Shown piece by piece: positions 33,766 to 42,863 of a stretch of DNA of 64,000 nt; position 1 is the stretch's first letter, and each line of letters opens with the position of its first letter. The DNA comes from Actinoallomurus soli (lineage in GTDB: Bacteria; Actinomycetota; Actinomycetes; Streptosporangiales; Streptosporangiaceae). Where the stretch lies: positions 310,001 through 374,000 of the forward strand of contig NZ_JAMXMV010000001.1 of the NCBI RefSeq assembly GCF_024055715.1, read 5' to 3'. A model generated the notes under the pieces. It saw nothing but the letters and a program-made list of their open reading frames with translations. It had not been told where the DNA came from and searched no databases. Both the position numbers and the translations under genes were made by a program.

Positions 33766-33863
33766 TTGGGCGCCGGCGAACCGCGCCCGCGGAGCGGGCG
33801 CCATCAGACGCGAGGGAAGACGGTGCGTTGGGCGCCGGCGAACCGCGCCCGCGGAGCGGGCGC
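33749..33863. repeat. 53-bp direct repeat with 62-bp period
   Basis: CGAGGGAAGACGGTGCGTTG and the following 33 bases occur at 33749-33801 and again, identically, at 33811-33863. Each copy ends in the hairpin GCGCCCGC-GGA-GCGGGCGC. The 33515-33866 spacer holds only these repeats and the kinase terminator; the hairpins may also terminate the tusA-like gene. Confidence 0.85.
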
Positions 33864-33866
33864 GGT

Positions 33867-34166
33867 TCAATACGTCCGGCGTATGTGGAAGGCCCAGCCG
33901 CGGGGGAGGGTCTCCTCGCGGACGAAGTCCTGGGACTTCATCCGGCACCAGGCGGGGACGTCCGTGCGCGCGGCGACGTCGTCCGCCTGCACCGCGATGA
34001 TCTGGCCGACCGGCACCTCACCGATGCGCTCGGCGAGCATGATGATCGGGATCGGGCACTTGCGGCCCAGCGCATCGATGGTCAGGACCGGCATCGGCCC
34101 GGTGTACGCCGGGGGCGTCGCCTCCCGGGGGACCTCCCGCTCGGCCCGGCGGCGCCTCAGCCCCAT
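33867..34166 (-). CDS. TusA-family sulfur carrier
   Basis: The 99-residue protein has the TusA/SirA-like fold motif DALGRKCPIPIIML with Cys37, the sulfur-accepting residue. It is 13 bases downstream of a cysteine desulfurase gene, so the two probably form a sulfur relay. The N-terminal 24 residues are basic; an internal Met25 could be the true start. The final acceptor of the sulfur is unknown. Confidence 0.88.
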   Translation of the reverse strand: MGLRRRRAEREVPREATPPAYTGPMPVLTIDALGRKCPIPIIMLAERIGEVPVGQIIAVQADDVAARTDVPAWCRMKSQDFVREETLPRGWAFHIRRTY

Positions 34167-34179
34167 CGCATCTCCCTAC

Positions 34180-35316
34180 TCAATGAGTGGTCATCCCCGC
34201 CGTACGGCGGAGCCGGGCCACGGCTCCGGGCAGAACCGCGAGGAAACGGTCGACGTCGGTCGCGCTGGTTCCGCGAGGGAGCGATACCCGGACGTTCCCG
34301 TGGGTAATCACCCCCATCGCCTCCAGGACGTGGCTGGGACGCAGCGTATCGGCCGTACACGAACTGCCGGAAGAGACGGCGAAACCGAGCCGGTCGAGTT
34401 CGGTGAGGAGCGCCTCGCCCTCGACGTACAGGCAGGAGAACGTCACCAGGTGCGGCAGGCGGCGTACGGGGTCGCCGATGACCTCGACGTCCTCGACGAG
34501 CCGGGGAACGCGCTCACGGATCCGGTCGACGAGCGCGGAGAGCCGCGGCCCGTCGCGCTCCATCTCCGCCGCGTACGCCTCCAGGGCCGCCGCGGCGGCG
34601 ACGGCGCCGGGGACGTTCTCGAACCCGGGGACCCGGCGGCCCTCGCGCTCGTCCTCCGGGAGCGGTGACCGCCACCGGGTGTTCTTCCGGATGACGAGCA
34701 CGCCGACACCCGGGGGACCGCCCCACTTGTGCGCGCTGGCGGCCAGCAGCGACCAGCCGGCGGGCACCTCGACCCGGCCGGCGGACTGCGCGGCGTCGAC
34801 GAACAGCGGGACGCGCGCCGCCCGGCAGGCCTCGGCCACCTCCGCGACCGGCTGCAGCGTGCCGACCTCGTGGTTCGCGGACTGCAGGCAGGCCAGTGCC
34901 GTGTCGGGGCGCAGCGCCGCCGCGAACTCCTCCGGGTCGACCCGCCCCGTACGGTCCACGCCGACCGTGGTCACCCTCCCGCCCTCGCGCTCGTGCAGCG
35001 CGGCGGTGTGCAGGACGCTGGAGTGCTCGACGGCGCCGACGACCAGGTGGCGGCCGGTCCGGCGGCGGGCCGACAGCGCGCCCAGCATCGCCAGGTGCAC
35101 CGCCTGGGTGCCGGAGGAGGTGAAGAACGTCTCGTCGGGCCGTACGCCGAACGCCACGGCGACCTTGGCCCGGGCCTGGTCGAGCAGCAGGCGGGCGCGC
35201 CGCGCGCCGCCGTAGAGCCGCTGCGGGTCGGCCCAGCCGCCGTCCAGGGCGGCGACCAGGGCCTCCCGCGCCGCCGGATGCAGGGATTCGGTGGACGCCG
35301 CATCGAAGTAGGCCAC
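34180..35316 (-). CDS. Cysteine desulfurase (class V aminotransferase)
   Basis: The 378-residue PLP enzyme removes sulfur from cysteine. It begins MAYFDAASTESLHPAAREAL, has FTSSGTQAVHLA, ANHEVGTLQPV, the PLP lysine Lys197 in SAHKWGGPPG, and the catalytic Cys loop SSGSSCTAD. The IscS/NifS group is indicated by the H-E-V-G-T-L-Q segment. Pairing with the TusA-like gene suggests tRNA thiolation or cofactor synthesis. Confidence 0.9.
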   Translation of the reverse strand: MAYFDAASTESLHPAAREALVAALDGGWADPQRLYGGARRARLLLDQARAKVAVAFGVRPDETFFTSSGTQAVHLAMLGALSARRRTGRHLVVGAVEHSSVLHTAALHEREGGRVTTVGVDRTGRVDPEEFAAALRPDTALACLQSANHEVGTLQPVAEVAEACRAARVPLFVDAAQSAGRVEVPAGWSLLAASAHKWGGPPGVGVLVIRKNTRWRSPLPEDEREGRRVPGFENVPGAVAAAAALEAYAAEMERDGPRLSALVDRIRERVPRLVEDVEVIGDPVRRLPHLVTFSCLYVEGEALLTELDRLGFAVSSGSSCTADTLRPSHVLEAMGVITHGNVRVSLPRGTSATDVDRFLAVLPGAVARLRRTAGMTTH

Positions 35317-35439
35317 GGAGAAGACACTAATGGGGGTCCCAAGTGGGTGTCCGCGACCCTCACGCTAATGTTTGGTCGACAAGCGTGAACATCGAACTGA
35401 TCGCCCGGAGATTCGGGCTTCATCGTGGGAAGGCAATCC

Positions 35440-36273
35440 GTGAGTCCGACCCGCCGTAGGAAGCGGCACATGCCCGTGCGCCCCGCAGCGCCGAGCCCGC
35501 GGCGACGCATGCTGCAGGGCGCCGCGGTGCTCTCCATGCTGGCCCTCGCCACCACGGCGTGCTCCGGCCAAGGCAAGCGTCTCGGCCTGCCGACGCCGGT
35601 CACCGAGCAGGCCAAGCGCGTCGTGACCCTGTGGCAGGGGTCATGGATCGCGGCGTTCGCCGTCGGTGCGCTCGTGTGGGGGCTGATCATCTGGGCGGTG
35701 CTGTTCCACCGCAAGCGTTCTGACCAGCTGCCGCCGCAGGTCCGGTACAACCTGCCGATCGAGATGCTGTACACCGTCGTGCCGTTCATCATCATCGCGG
35801 TGCTGTTCTACTTCACCGCGCGCGACGAGACGTATCTCAACAAGGTCAGCAAGACGAACGATCCGGGTCAGGTCACGCTCGTCAACGTGACCGCCTTCCA
35901 GTGGAGCTGGCAGTTCGACTACCCGCAGTACCACACCAAGCCGATCGTCGGTCAGCCCACGAGCCCCGACGGCACGAACAAGCCCGTCCTCGTCATCCCG
36001 GTCGGGCAGCGGGTACGCTTCCACCTGGTCTCGACGGACGTCATCCACTCCTTCTGGGTTCCCTCGTTCATCTTCAAGCGGGACATCATCCCCGGTGCCC
36101 GCTCCGGACAGGACTTCGAGGTCACCCCCACCAAGACGGGTACGTTCGAGGGACGCTGCGCTGAGTTCTGTGGCGTGGACCACAGCCGGATGCTCTTCCA
36201 GGTGAAGATCGTCACGCCGCAGGAGTTCCAGCAGTTCATCTCGAGCCATCAGGCGAGCGGGAGCGCTCAGTGA
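35440..36273 (+). CDS. ctaC: Cytochrome c oxidase subunit II
   Basis: The 277-residue lipoprotein-type subunit has a lipobox ending TTAC, two transmembrane helices (about 65-85 and 108-128), and a periplasmic cupredoxin domain with the CuA site [12 protein letters not shown]. It accepts electrons from the bc1 complex. The GTG at 35440 follows GGGAAGG and is preferred to a GTG at 35425. Its stop overlaps ctaD by 4 bases. Confidence 0.95.
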   Translation: MSPTRRRKRHMPVRPAAPSPRRRMLQGAAVLSMLALATTACSGQGKRLGLPTPVTEQAKRVVTLWQGSWIAAFAVGALVWGLIIWAVLFHRKRSDQLPPQVRYNLPIEMLYTVVPFIIIAVLFYFTARDETYLNKVSKTNDPGQVTLVNVTAFQWSWQFDYPQYHTKPIVGQPTSPDGTNKPVLVIPVGQRVRFHLVSTDVIHSFWVPSFIFKRDIIPGARSGQDFEVTPTKTGTFEGRCAEFCGVDHSRMLFQVKIVTPQEFQQFISSHQASGSAQ

Positions 36274-37946
36274 CCACGACCATCACTCATTCCACCCCCT
36301 CCGCGCCGGCGTTCCGGCCGCGGCCGAGCAAGGGCCGCGTCATCGTGTCGTGGCTGTCGTCCACGGACCACAAGGTGATCGGGTACATGTACCTGATCAC
36401 GTCGTTCGTGTTCTTCGGCATCGGCGGCATCATGGCGCTGTTCATGCGCAGCGAGCTGGCCAAGCCGGGCCTGCAGATCATGAGCAACGAGCAGTTCAAC
36501 CAGCTGTTCACCATGCACGGCACGGTCATGCTGCTCATGTTCGCGACGCCGCTGTTCGTCGGCTTCGGCAACGTGATCATGCCGCTGCAGATCGGGTCGC
36601 CGGACGTGGCGTTCCCGCGCATGAACATGCTGAGCTTCTACTTCTTCGTGTTCGGCAGCCTGATCACGCTGGCCGGGTTCCTCACCCCCGGCGGCGCCGC
36701 CAGCTTCGGCTGGTACGCCTACACGCCGCTCTCGGACATCGTTCGCTCGCCGGAGATCGGCGGCGACATGTGGATCATGGGCCTGACGCTGTCCGGCCTC
36801 GGCACGATCCTCGGTGGCGTCAACTTCATCACGACGATCTTCTGCATGCGGGCGCCGGGCATGACGATGTTCCGGATGCCGATCTTCACGTGGAACATCC
36901 TGCTGACGTCGATCCTCGTGCTGATGGCGTTCCCGGTGCTCGCCGCGGCGCTGCTGGCGCTGGAGGCCGACCGTAAGCTCGGCGCGCACGTGTTCGACCC
37001 GGCCACCGGCGGAGCGATGCTCTGGCAGCACCTCTTCTGGTTCTTCGGCCACCCAGAGGTCTACATCGTCGCGCTGCCGTTCTTCGGCATCATCACCGAG
37101 ATCCTGCCGGTGTTCAGCCGCAAGCCGGTGTTCGGTTACATCGGTCTGGTCGGCGCGACCATCGCGATCGCGGGTCTGTCCGTGACGGTGTGGGCGCACC
37201 ACATGTTCCCGACGGGCCAGGTGCTGCTGCCGTTCTTCTCGTTCATGACGTTCCTGATCGCGGTCCCGACCGGTGTGAAGTTCTTCAACTGGGTGGGCAC
37301 GATCTGGCGCGGGCACCTGACGTTCGAGACGCCGATGCTCTGGTCGATCGGCTTCCTGGTGACGTTCCTGTTCGGTGGCCTGACCGGCATCATCCTGGCC
37401 TCGCCGCCGCTGGACTTCCAGCTCAACGACTCCTACTTCGTCGTCGCGCACTTCCACTACGTGCTGTTCGGCACCGTGGTCTTCGCGATGTTCGCGGGCT
37501 TCTACTTCTGGTGGCCCAAGATGACGGGGAAGATGCTCAACGAGACCCTCGGGAAGATCCACTTCTGGCTGCTGTTCATCGGCTTCCACACGACCTTCCT
37601 GGTCCAGCACTGGCTCGGCGCGGAGGGCATGCAGCGTCGTGTCCCGGACTACGCCAAGCAGTTCACCTCGCTGAACGTCGTCTCGACCATCGGCGCGTTC
37701 ATCCTCGCCACCTCGATGATCCCGTTCCTGTGGAACGTCTTCATCACGGCGAAGAGCGGCAAGCGGGTCAACGTCGACGACCCGTGGGGCTTCGGCAACT
37801 CGCTCGAGTGGGCGACGTCCTGCCCGCCGCCGCGACACAACTTCACCTCGATTCCGCGGATCCGGTCGGAGCGCCCGGCCTTCGATCTGCACTACCCGCA
37901 CCAGGACCAGGCCGCGGTGACGGCCGGCGCCGGGAAGGAGGACTGA
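36270..37946 (+). CDS. ctaD: Cytochrome c oxidase subunit I
   Basis: This 558-residue haem-copper oxidase core has twelve predicted transmembrane helices. Visible residues include the haem a ligand in [11 protein letters not shown], the CuB/Tyr helix [25 protein letters not shown], and the haem pair region [11 protein letters not shown]. It reduces oxygen and pumps protons. The GTG overlaps the ctaC stop, and ctaF follows after one base. Confidence 0.97.
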   Translation: MTTTITHSTPSAPAFRPRPSKGRVIVSWLSSTDHKVIGYMYLITSFVFFGIGGIMALFMRSELAKPGLQIMSNEQFNQLFTMHGTVMLLMFATPLFVGFGNVIMPLQIGSPDVAFPRMNMLSFYFFVFGSLITLAGFLTPGGAASFGWYAYTPLSDIVRSPEIGGDMWIMGLTLSGLGTILGGVNFITTIFCMRAPGMTMFRMPIFTWNILLTSILVLMAFPVLAAALLALEADRKLGAHVFDPATGGAMLWQHLFWFFGHPEVYIVALPFFGIITEILPVFSRKPVFGYIGLVGATIAIAGLSVTVWAHHMFPTGQVLLPFFSFMTFLIAVPTGVKFFNWVGTIWRGHLTFETPMLWSIGFLVTFLFGGLTGIILASPPLDFQLNDSYFVVAHFHYVLFGTVVFAMFAGFYFWWPKMTGKMLNETLGKIHFWLLFIGFHTTFLVQHWLGAEGMQRRVPDYAKQFTSLNVVSTIGAFILATSMIPFLWNVFITAKSGKRVNVDDPWGFGNSLEWATSCPPPRHNFTSIPRIRSERPAFDLHYPHQDQAAVTAGAGKED

Positions 37947-37947
37947 C

Positions 37948-38343
37948 ATGAAGATCGAGGGTTTCCTGTTCGTCTTCTGTGCCCTGTTCTTCGCGGTGAT
38001 GGACCTGATCTACTGGCTGTGGTCGCACGACCCGACCGGTACGACGGCCCTGGCGCTGACCATCGGCCTGGCGGGCCTCACCGGCTTCTACCTGCTGTTC
38101 ACCGGCCGGCGGATCGACCCGCGGCCGGAGGACGACAAGGACGCCGACATCGCCGAGGGTGCCGGTGAGCTCGGGTTCTTCAGCCCGCACAGCTGGTGGC
38201 CGCTGTTCACGGCGCTCGCCGCCGCGACGGCCGCGCTCGGCGCCGTGTTCGGCTGGTGGCTGATGCTCATCGGGATGCTCGGTGTCATCCTCGCGGCGAT
38301 CGGGTTCGTCTTCGAGTACTACCGGGGTCACTTCTCCCACTGA
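37948..38343 (+). CDS. ctaF: Cytochrome c oxidase subunit IV
   Basis: The 131-residue protein has four hydrophobic helices and begins MKIEGFLFVFCALFFAVMDLIYWLWSHDPTGT-like, as in actinobacterial CtaF. It forms part of the aa3 oxidase in the bc1-aa3 supercomplex. It is translated from the ctaC-ctaD transcript. Confidence 0.93.
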   Translation: MKIEGFLFVFCALFFAVMDLIYWLWSHDPTGTTALALTIGLAGLTGFYLLFTGRRIDPRPEDDKDADIAEGAGELGFFSPHSWWPLFTALAAATAALGAVFGWWLMLIGMLGVILAAIGFVFEYYRGHFSH

Positions 38344-38358
38344 GGCAGACGCACGGAT

Positions 38359-38386
38359 GGCCGGCACCGCGCAAGCGGTGCCGGCC
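38359..38386 (+). terminator. Terminator of ctaC-ctaD-ctaF
   Basis: GGCCGGCACCGC and GCGGTGCCGGCC pair perfectly around the tetraloop GCAA, 15 bases after the stop of ctaF. Confidence 0.85.
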
Positions 38387-38558
38387 TTCGGCGTGTCAGA
38401 GGATGTACGAGAGTCTCGGAGACCCCCGCAGCGGCGCGGCGGGGGAGAGCGTGGCGAGGGGTGACGGCGGCGTCGGGCGGCGTCGCGGAGCGCACGACGA
38501 GGCGTCAGGTGGCGCGGCGGTGGGTGACCGAGCCGTGAGAAGAGAGGGCGGCGCCGTC

Positions 38559-39611
38559 TCAGGCGGCGCGTCGGCGGCGGGTGGCGGCGATCCAGCGGTC
38601 GAGCAGAGCGGTGGCCGCGCCGGAGTCGATGGCCTCCAGCGCCCGGGCGTACGCCGCCGCGAGCGTCTCGGTGAGCGCGTCGGCCGGAGGGGCTCCCTCC
38701 GCCGCGACGAGCGCCGCGGCGGCGTTGAGGCCCACGATGTCGCGCACCGGGCCCCGTTCGCCGCCCAGGACCGCGCGGGCCACCGCGGCGTTGTGCGCGG
38801 CGTCGGCGCCGCGCAGGTCGTCCGGGGTGGCGCGGGGGATGCCGAGGTCGGCCGGGTCGAAGACGGTCTCGGTGGCGGTGCCGTCGCGGACGACCCAGAT
38901 GACGGAGGTGGACGTGGTCGTCAGCTCGTCGAGCCCGTCGTCGCCGCGGAACACGAGCGACGAGCAGCCGCGCTCGGCGAACACCCCGGCGACGATCCCC
39001 GCCATGCGCGGGTGGAAGACCCCGACCGCCTGGGCGGAGGGCCGGGCCGGGTTCGTCAGCGGGCCGAGGAAGTTGAACACGGTCGGCACGCGCAGCTCGG
39101 CGCGCGTCTTCGCGGCGTACTTCAGCGCGGAATGGTAGAGCGGCGCGAAGCAGAAGGTGATCCCGACCTCGTCGGCGACCTCGGCCGTCGCCGCCGGCGG
39201 CAGGTCGATGACGACGCCGAGCTCCTCGAGCACGTCGGCGGCGCCGCAGGACGACGACGCCGCCCGGTTGCCGTGCTTGACCATCCGCGCGCCCGCGGAC
39301 GCGGCGACGATGGCACCCATGGTGGAGACGTTGACCGTGTGCGCGCGGTCGCCACCGGTGCCGACGAGGTCGACGGCGGGCCCGGGCAGGCTGATCGGGC
39401 GAGCGTGCCCGAGCATCCCCTCCGCGAGGCCCGCGACCTCGGCGACGGTCTCGCCCTTGGCCCGCAGCGCGACGGCGAAGCCGGCGATCTGCACGTCCGT
39501 CGCCTGACCGGACATGATCTCGTTCATCGCCCAGGCCGTCTCGTCCGATGACAGCGACTCGCCGTCGATCAGAGCGTTGAGGAGCGCGGGCCACGTCGTG
39601 CGCGGATCCAT
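38559..39611 (-). CDS. trpD: Anthranilate phosphoribosyltransferase
   Basis: TrpD transfers anthranilate to PRPP in tryptophan synthesis. The 350 residues carry [35 protein letters not shown] and [13 protein letters not shown], all diagnostic. It is embedded among the cytochrome genes on the opposite strand, as in mycobacteria, and no other trp gene is near. Confidence 0.96.
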   Translation of the reverse strand: MDPRTTWPALLNALIDGESLSSDETAWAMNEIMSGQATDVQIAGFAVALRAKGETVAEVAGLAEGMLGHARPISLPGPAVDLVGTGGDRAHTVNVSTMGAIVAASAGARMVKHGNRAASSSCGAADVLEELGVVIDLPPAATAEVADEVGITFCFAPLYHSALKYAAKTRAELRVPTVFNFLGPLTNPARPSAQAVGVFHPRMAGIVAGVFAERGCSSLVFRGDDGLDELTTTSTSVIWVVRDGTATETVFDPADLGIPRATPDDLRGADAAHNAAVARAVLGGERGPVRDIVGLNAAAALVAAEGAPPADALTETLAAAYARALEAIDSGAATALLDRWIAATRRRRAA

Positions 39612-39655
39612 GGGTGCCTCTTCGGGGTACGCCGGCGTCCGCGGCGAGCGGACGG

Positions 39656-40075
39656 CTACTGGACGGACAGGCGGGGCTCGGAGTCGCCGACGCGCCCTTC
39701 CAGGCGGCGGCGCATCAGGTCGGCGACGCCCTCGGCCAGCGCGACCGGGTCGATCGGCTGGGAGGCCACGGCGTCGGCACGGGACCAGGTCGCCAGCCAG
39801 CCGTCGTCGCGGCGGGCGATGATGACCATGATCGGCGGGCAGTGGTAGATCTCGTCCTTGGCCTGCCGGCAGATGCCCATGCCGCCGGCCGGACGGGCCT
39901 CGCCGTCGAGGATCGCCACGTCGACGTCGCCCTTGTCGAGGTGGACGAAAACCGCGGGCTCCGTCGCGACCTCGACGAACTCGACCTTCGGCAGGCCGGG
40001 CGCGGGGCGGCGGCCGATCGCGAGCCGCACCTCGTTGCGGGTGTTCGCGTCGTCGCTGTATACGAGGACCTTCAT
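39656..40075 (-). CDS. Receiver-like protein of unknown role
   Basis: The 139-residue protein has a response-regulator-like pattern: [19 protein letters not shown] with the acidic pair, then [15 protein letters not shown] with a possible phospho-acceptor Asp. The usual C-terminal Lys-Pro is replaced by SQPIDP, so phosphorelay chemistry is doubtful. There is no output domain. ATGs at 40093 and 40105 are alternative starts. It lies between trpD and ctaE; function is unknown. Confidence 0.75.
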   Translation of the reverse strand: MKVLVYSDDANTRNEVRLAIGRRPAPGLPKVEFVEVATEPAVFVHLDKGDVDVAILDGEARPAGGMGICRQAKDEIYHCPPIMVIIARRDDGWLATWSRADAVASQPIDPVALAEGVADLMRRRLEGRVGDSEPRLSVQ

Positions 40076-40259
40076 GGTCTCTTCGGTGCTCATCGGCTCA
40101 TCCATGGGTTACGTGGTCACGTGATACGTGCCCGATGCTACCGGGAGATGGCGCGGCGGCGGAGAGGGCCGTCCGCCTCCGGCCCGGCCGACCTGCCGTG
40201 AGGAGGCGAATCGCCTCTACAGGGGGGTCCTGCACGGAGCCCGGGAAGGGGCCGCAATA

Positions 40260-40919
40260 ATGCTGCCCGTGGCAACAGCAACCGCGACAGAAACGGCACC
40301 CCGGTCCCACGCCAACCGGCCCAACCTCGTAAGCGTGGGCACGATCGTGTGGCTGTCGTCTGAGCTCATGTTCTTCGCGGCGCTGTTCGCGATGTACTTC
40401 ACCATCCGGTCGGTGACCAAGGGGGACGGCGGCGCGTGGCCCCAGGCCCACTTGGACATCCCGTACGCCTCGGCCAACACCTTCATCCTGCTGATGTCCA
40501 GTGTGACCTGCCAGATGGGCGTGTTCGCCGCGGAACGGGGGCAGGTCAGGCGCCTGGGGTCGATCTTCAACCTCAAGCGCTGGGGTCTGCGCGAGTGGTA
40601 CGTCCTGTCCTTCCTGATGGGCGCGGTCTTCGTGGCCGGCCAGCTGAATGAGTACCGCAACCTCATTCACGAGGGCACGACGATCTCCAGCAGCGCGTAC
40701 GGCTCGGTCTTCTACCTGACCACGGGCTTCCACGGCCTGCACGTGACCGGTGGACTGATCGCGTTCATCTTCATGCTGGGACGCACGTACGCCGCGAAGC
40801 GCTGGACACATGAGCAGGCGACGAGCGCCATCGTCGTGTCCTACTACTGGCACTTTGTCGATGCGGTCTGGGTGGGGCTGTTCTTCACCATCTACGGGAT
40901 CGACAAGATCTTCACCTGA
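40260..40919 (+). CDS. ctaE: Cytochrome c oxidase subunit III
   Basis: The 219-residue membrane subunit has about five transmembrane helices and the family patterns [33 protein letters not shown] and [15 protein letters not shown]. It starts the ctaE-qcrCAB operon, as in mycobacteria. AAGGGG lies about nine bases before the ATG. The 40106-40259 spacer should hold the promoter. Confidence 0.95.
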   Translation: MLPVATATATETAPRSHANRPNLVSVGTIVWLSSELMFFAALFAMYFTIRSVTKGDGGAWPQAHLDIPYASANTFILLMSSVTCQMGVFAAERGQVRRLGSIFNLKRWGLREWYVLSFLMGAVFVAGQLNEYRNLIHEGTTISSSAYGSVFYLTTGFHGLHVTGGLIAFIFMLGRTYAAKRWTHEQATSAIVVSYYWHFVDAVWVGLFFTIYGIDKIFT

Positions 40920-40940
40920 CCCAGAACGAGGGACTCTTCC

Positions 40941-41753
40941 GTGAAATGGATCACCGCATGGCGACGGCGCCCGTGGGCGGGCTACGCCGTTGTGCTGGCC
41001 GCGCTCGCGATCATCGGCGTCGCCTACGCCGGTGTTTCGCCGCGCACTGACCGGGCACAGGCGGCCGCCGCGGCGGCGTCGGACCAGGACGTGGCCAAGG
41101 GCAAGCAACTGTTCAACCAGGCCTGCTCGAGCTGCCACGGTGCCAACGCCGAGGGTACGAAGAACGCCCCCAGCCTGCTCGGCGTCGGCGCGGCCTCGGT
41201 CGACTTCCAGGTCAGCACCGGGCGGATGCCCGCGATGAACCTCGGCGCGCAGATTCCGCGCAAGAAGCCGGTCTTCAACGAGGAGCAGACCCGCCAGATC
41301 GCCGCGTACATCGCCTCTCTCGGCGGCGGCCCCGCGATTCCGTCGAAGGACCAGGTCGACCCGGCCAACGGCGACGCGGCCATGGGCGGCAAGCTCTTCC
41401 GGGCGAACTGCGCGCAGTGCCACAACTTCGCCGGTTCCGGCGGGGCGCTGACCGGAGGCAAGTACGCCCCGCCGCTGACCAAGGCGACGCCCGAGCAGAT
41501 CTACGAGGCCATGCTCACCGGTCCGCAGGCCATGCCGGTCTTCAACGACACCACGCTGACGCCGGCGCAGAAGCGGGCGATCATCGCGTACGTCACCCAG
41601 ACCCGCAGCGAGCCGAACCCCGGCGGTAACGGTCTCGGCCGGGTCGGCCCCGTGGCCGAGGGCCTGGCCGGCTGGCTGGTCGGACTTGGACTGATCATCA
41701 TCGCGGCGATGTGGATCACCGCCAGGAAGCCCAAGAAGAAGCACAATGTCTGA
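40941..41753 (+). CDS. qcrC: Diheme cytochrome c subunit of the bc1 complex
   Basis: The 270-residue membrane protein has an N-terminal anchor (about 13-32), two haem c sites (C62SSCH66 and C157AQCH161), and a C-terminal transmembrane helix (about 235-258). It passes electrons directly from bc1 to the aa3 oxidase. Its end overlaps the qcrA start by 8 bases. Confidence 0.96.
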   Translation: MKWITAWRRRPWAGYAVVLAALAIIGVAYAGVSPRTDRAQAAAAAASDQDVAKGKQLFNQACSSCHGANAEGTKNAPSLLGVGAASVDFQVSTGRMPAMNLGAQIPRKKPVFNEEQTRQIAAYIASLGGGPAIPSKDQVDPANGDAAMGGKLFRANCAQCHNFAGSGGALTGGKYAPPLTKATPEQIYEAMLTGPQAMPVFNDTTLTPAQKRAIIAYVTQTRSEPNPGGNGLGRVGPVAEGLAGWLVGLGLIIIAAMWITARKPKKKHNV

Positions 41754-42810
41754 GACCAACGAGACCCACGGAGCGTCCTCGGAAGAGGAGCGGGCGCCTA
41801 AGCGCGTCATCGGAACTCCACCGCAGGTGCAGGGCCATGACCTGCTGCCCTCCGACGGGGACGGCGGGGAGAGCAGCGGGTACAAGCTCGACCCGGTGAA
41901 GGCGCGCAAGGCCGAGCGTGCGGCGGCGTTCTTCTTCTTCCTGACCTTCCTCGCGGGCATCGCGTTCATCGTCTTCTACGCCGTCTGGCCCGGCCACGTC
42001 GGCAACGACGACATCGTCCGGGCGATGCACTCGAACTACGCCCTGGGCACCTCGCTCACGGTGATCTTCATCGGCATGGCCGTCGGGATGACGATCTGGG
42101 TCCGTCACCTGATGACGACCAAGGAGATCATCCAGGAGCGGCACGAGCTGGCGTCCCCGGCCGAGGACCGCGAGGTCTTCAACGAGTACTTCCTCCAGGG
42201 CGCCGAGGAGAGCGGCCTCACGAAGCGGCCGCTGCTGCGCCGCTCGCTGCTGCTGGCCTCCGCGCCGCTGGGCCTGCTGCCGATCCTGCTGCTGCGCGAC
42301 CTGGGTCCGCTGCCGGAGAAGAAGCTCCGCCACACGTCGTGGAAGAAGGGCACCAGGCTCGTCGTCGACGGCACCGGCCAGCCGCTGAAGCCGTCCGACT
42401 TCAACTCCCCGGGCGGCATCATCACGGTGATCCCGGAGGGCGCCGAGGACAACCTCGACGAGCTCGCGAAGGCCACGGTGCTGCTGATCAACGTTCCGGA
42501 GGACCAGCTCAAGGTCAAGAAGGGCCGGGAGAACTGGAACGTCGGCGGCATCATCGCCTACTCGAAGATCTGCACGCACGTCGGCTGCCCGGCCGCGCTG
42601 TACGAGCAGACGACGCACCACATCCTGTGCCCGTGCCACCAGTCGACGTTCGACGCGCTCGACGGCGCCAAGGTCATCTTCGGTCCGGCGGCCCGGCCGC
42701 TGCCGCAGCTGCCCCTCGGCGTCGACTCCGAGGGCTACCTCATCGCGACGAGCGACTTCCACGAGCCGGTCGGACCCAGCTTCTGGGAGCGTGGGAGGCC
42801 CAAGGTATGA
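41746..42810 (+). CDS. qcrA: Rieske iron-sulfur subunit
   Basis: The 354-residue protein has the actinobacterial N-terminal extension with three transmembrane segments (about 60-82, 100-122, 165-185). The C-terminal Rieske domain holds the [2Fe-2S] ligands C276-T-H278 and C295-P-C-H298. Its stop TGA overlaps an 18-residue mini-ORF that leads to qcrB. Confidence 0.96.
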   Translation: MSETNETHGASSEEERAPKRVIGTPPQVQGHDLLPSDGDGGESSGYKLDPVKARKAERAAAFFFFLTFLAGIAFIVFYAVWPGHVGNDDIVRAMHSNYALGTSLTVIFIGMAVGMTIWVRHLMTTKEIIQERHELASPAEDREVFNEYFLQGAEESGLTKRPLLRRSLLLASAPLGLLPILLLRDLGPLPEKKLRHTSWKKGTRLVVDGTGQPLKPSDFNSPGGIITVIPEGAEDNLDELAKATVLLINVPEDQLKVKKGRENWNVGGIIAYSKICTHVGCPAALYEQTTHHILCPCHQSTFDALDGAKVIFGPAARPLPQLPLGVDSEGYLIATSDFHEPVGPSFWERGRPKV

Positions 42811-42863
42811 CAACCCTCATCGGCGACCGGTTCGATGAGCGAGGATCGGTGAGCGACCAATGA
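42807..42863 (+). CDS. 18-aa bridging mini-ORF between qcrA and qcrB
   Basis: The frame encodes MTTLIGDRFDERGSVSDQ. Its ATG overlaps the qcrA stop and its TGA overlaps the qcrB start (ATGA at both ends). GGGAGG eight bases upstream is a better ribosome binding site than the one before qcrB. It probably serves translational coupling. Confidence 0.5.
   Translation: MTTLIGDRFDERGSVSDQ

Noticed and set aside
36267-37949. 560-codon minus-strand frame across ctaD
   Set aside because: It is a mirror of ctaD codons, rich in His/Arg/Glu with no fold pattern. ctaD has all catalytic residues.
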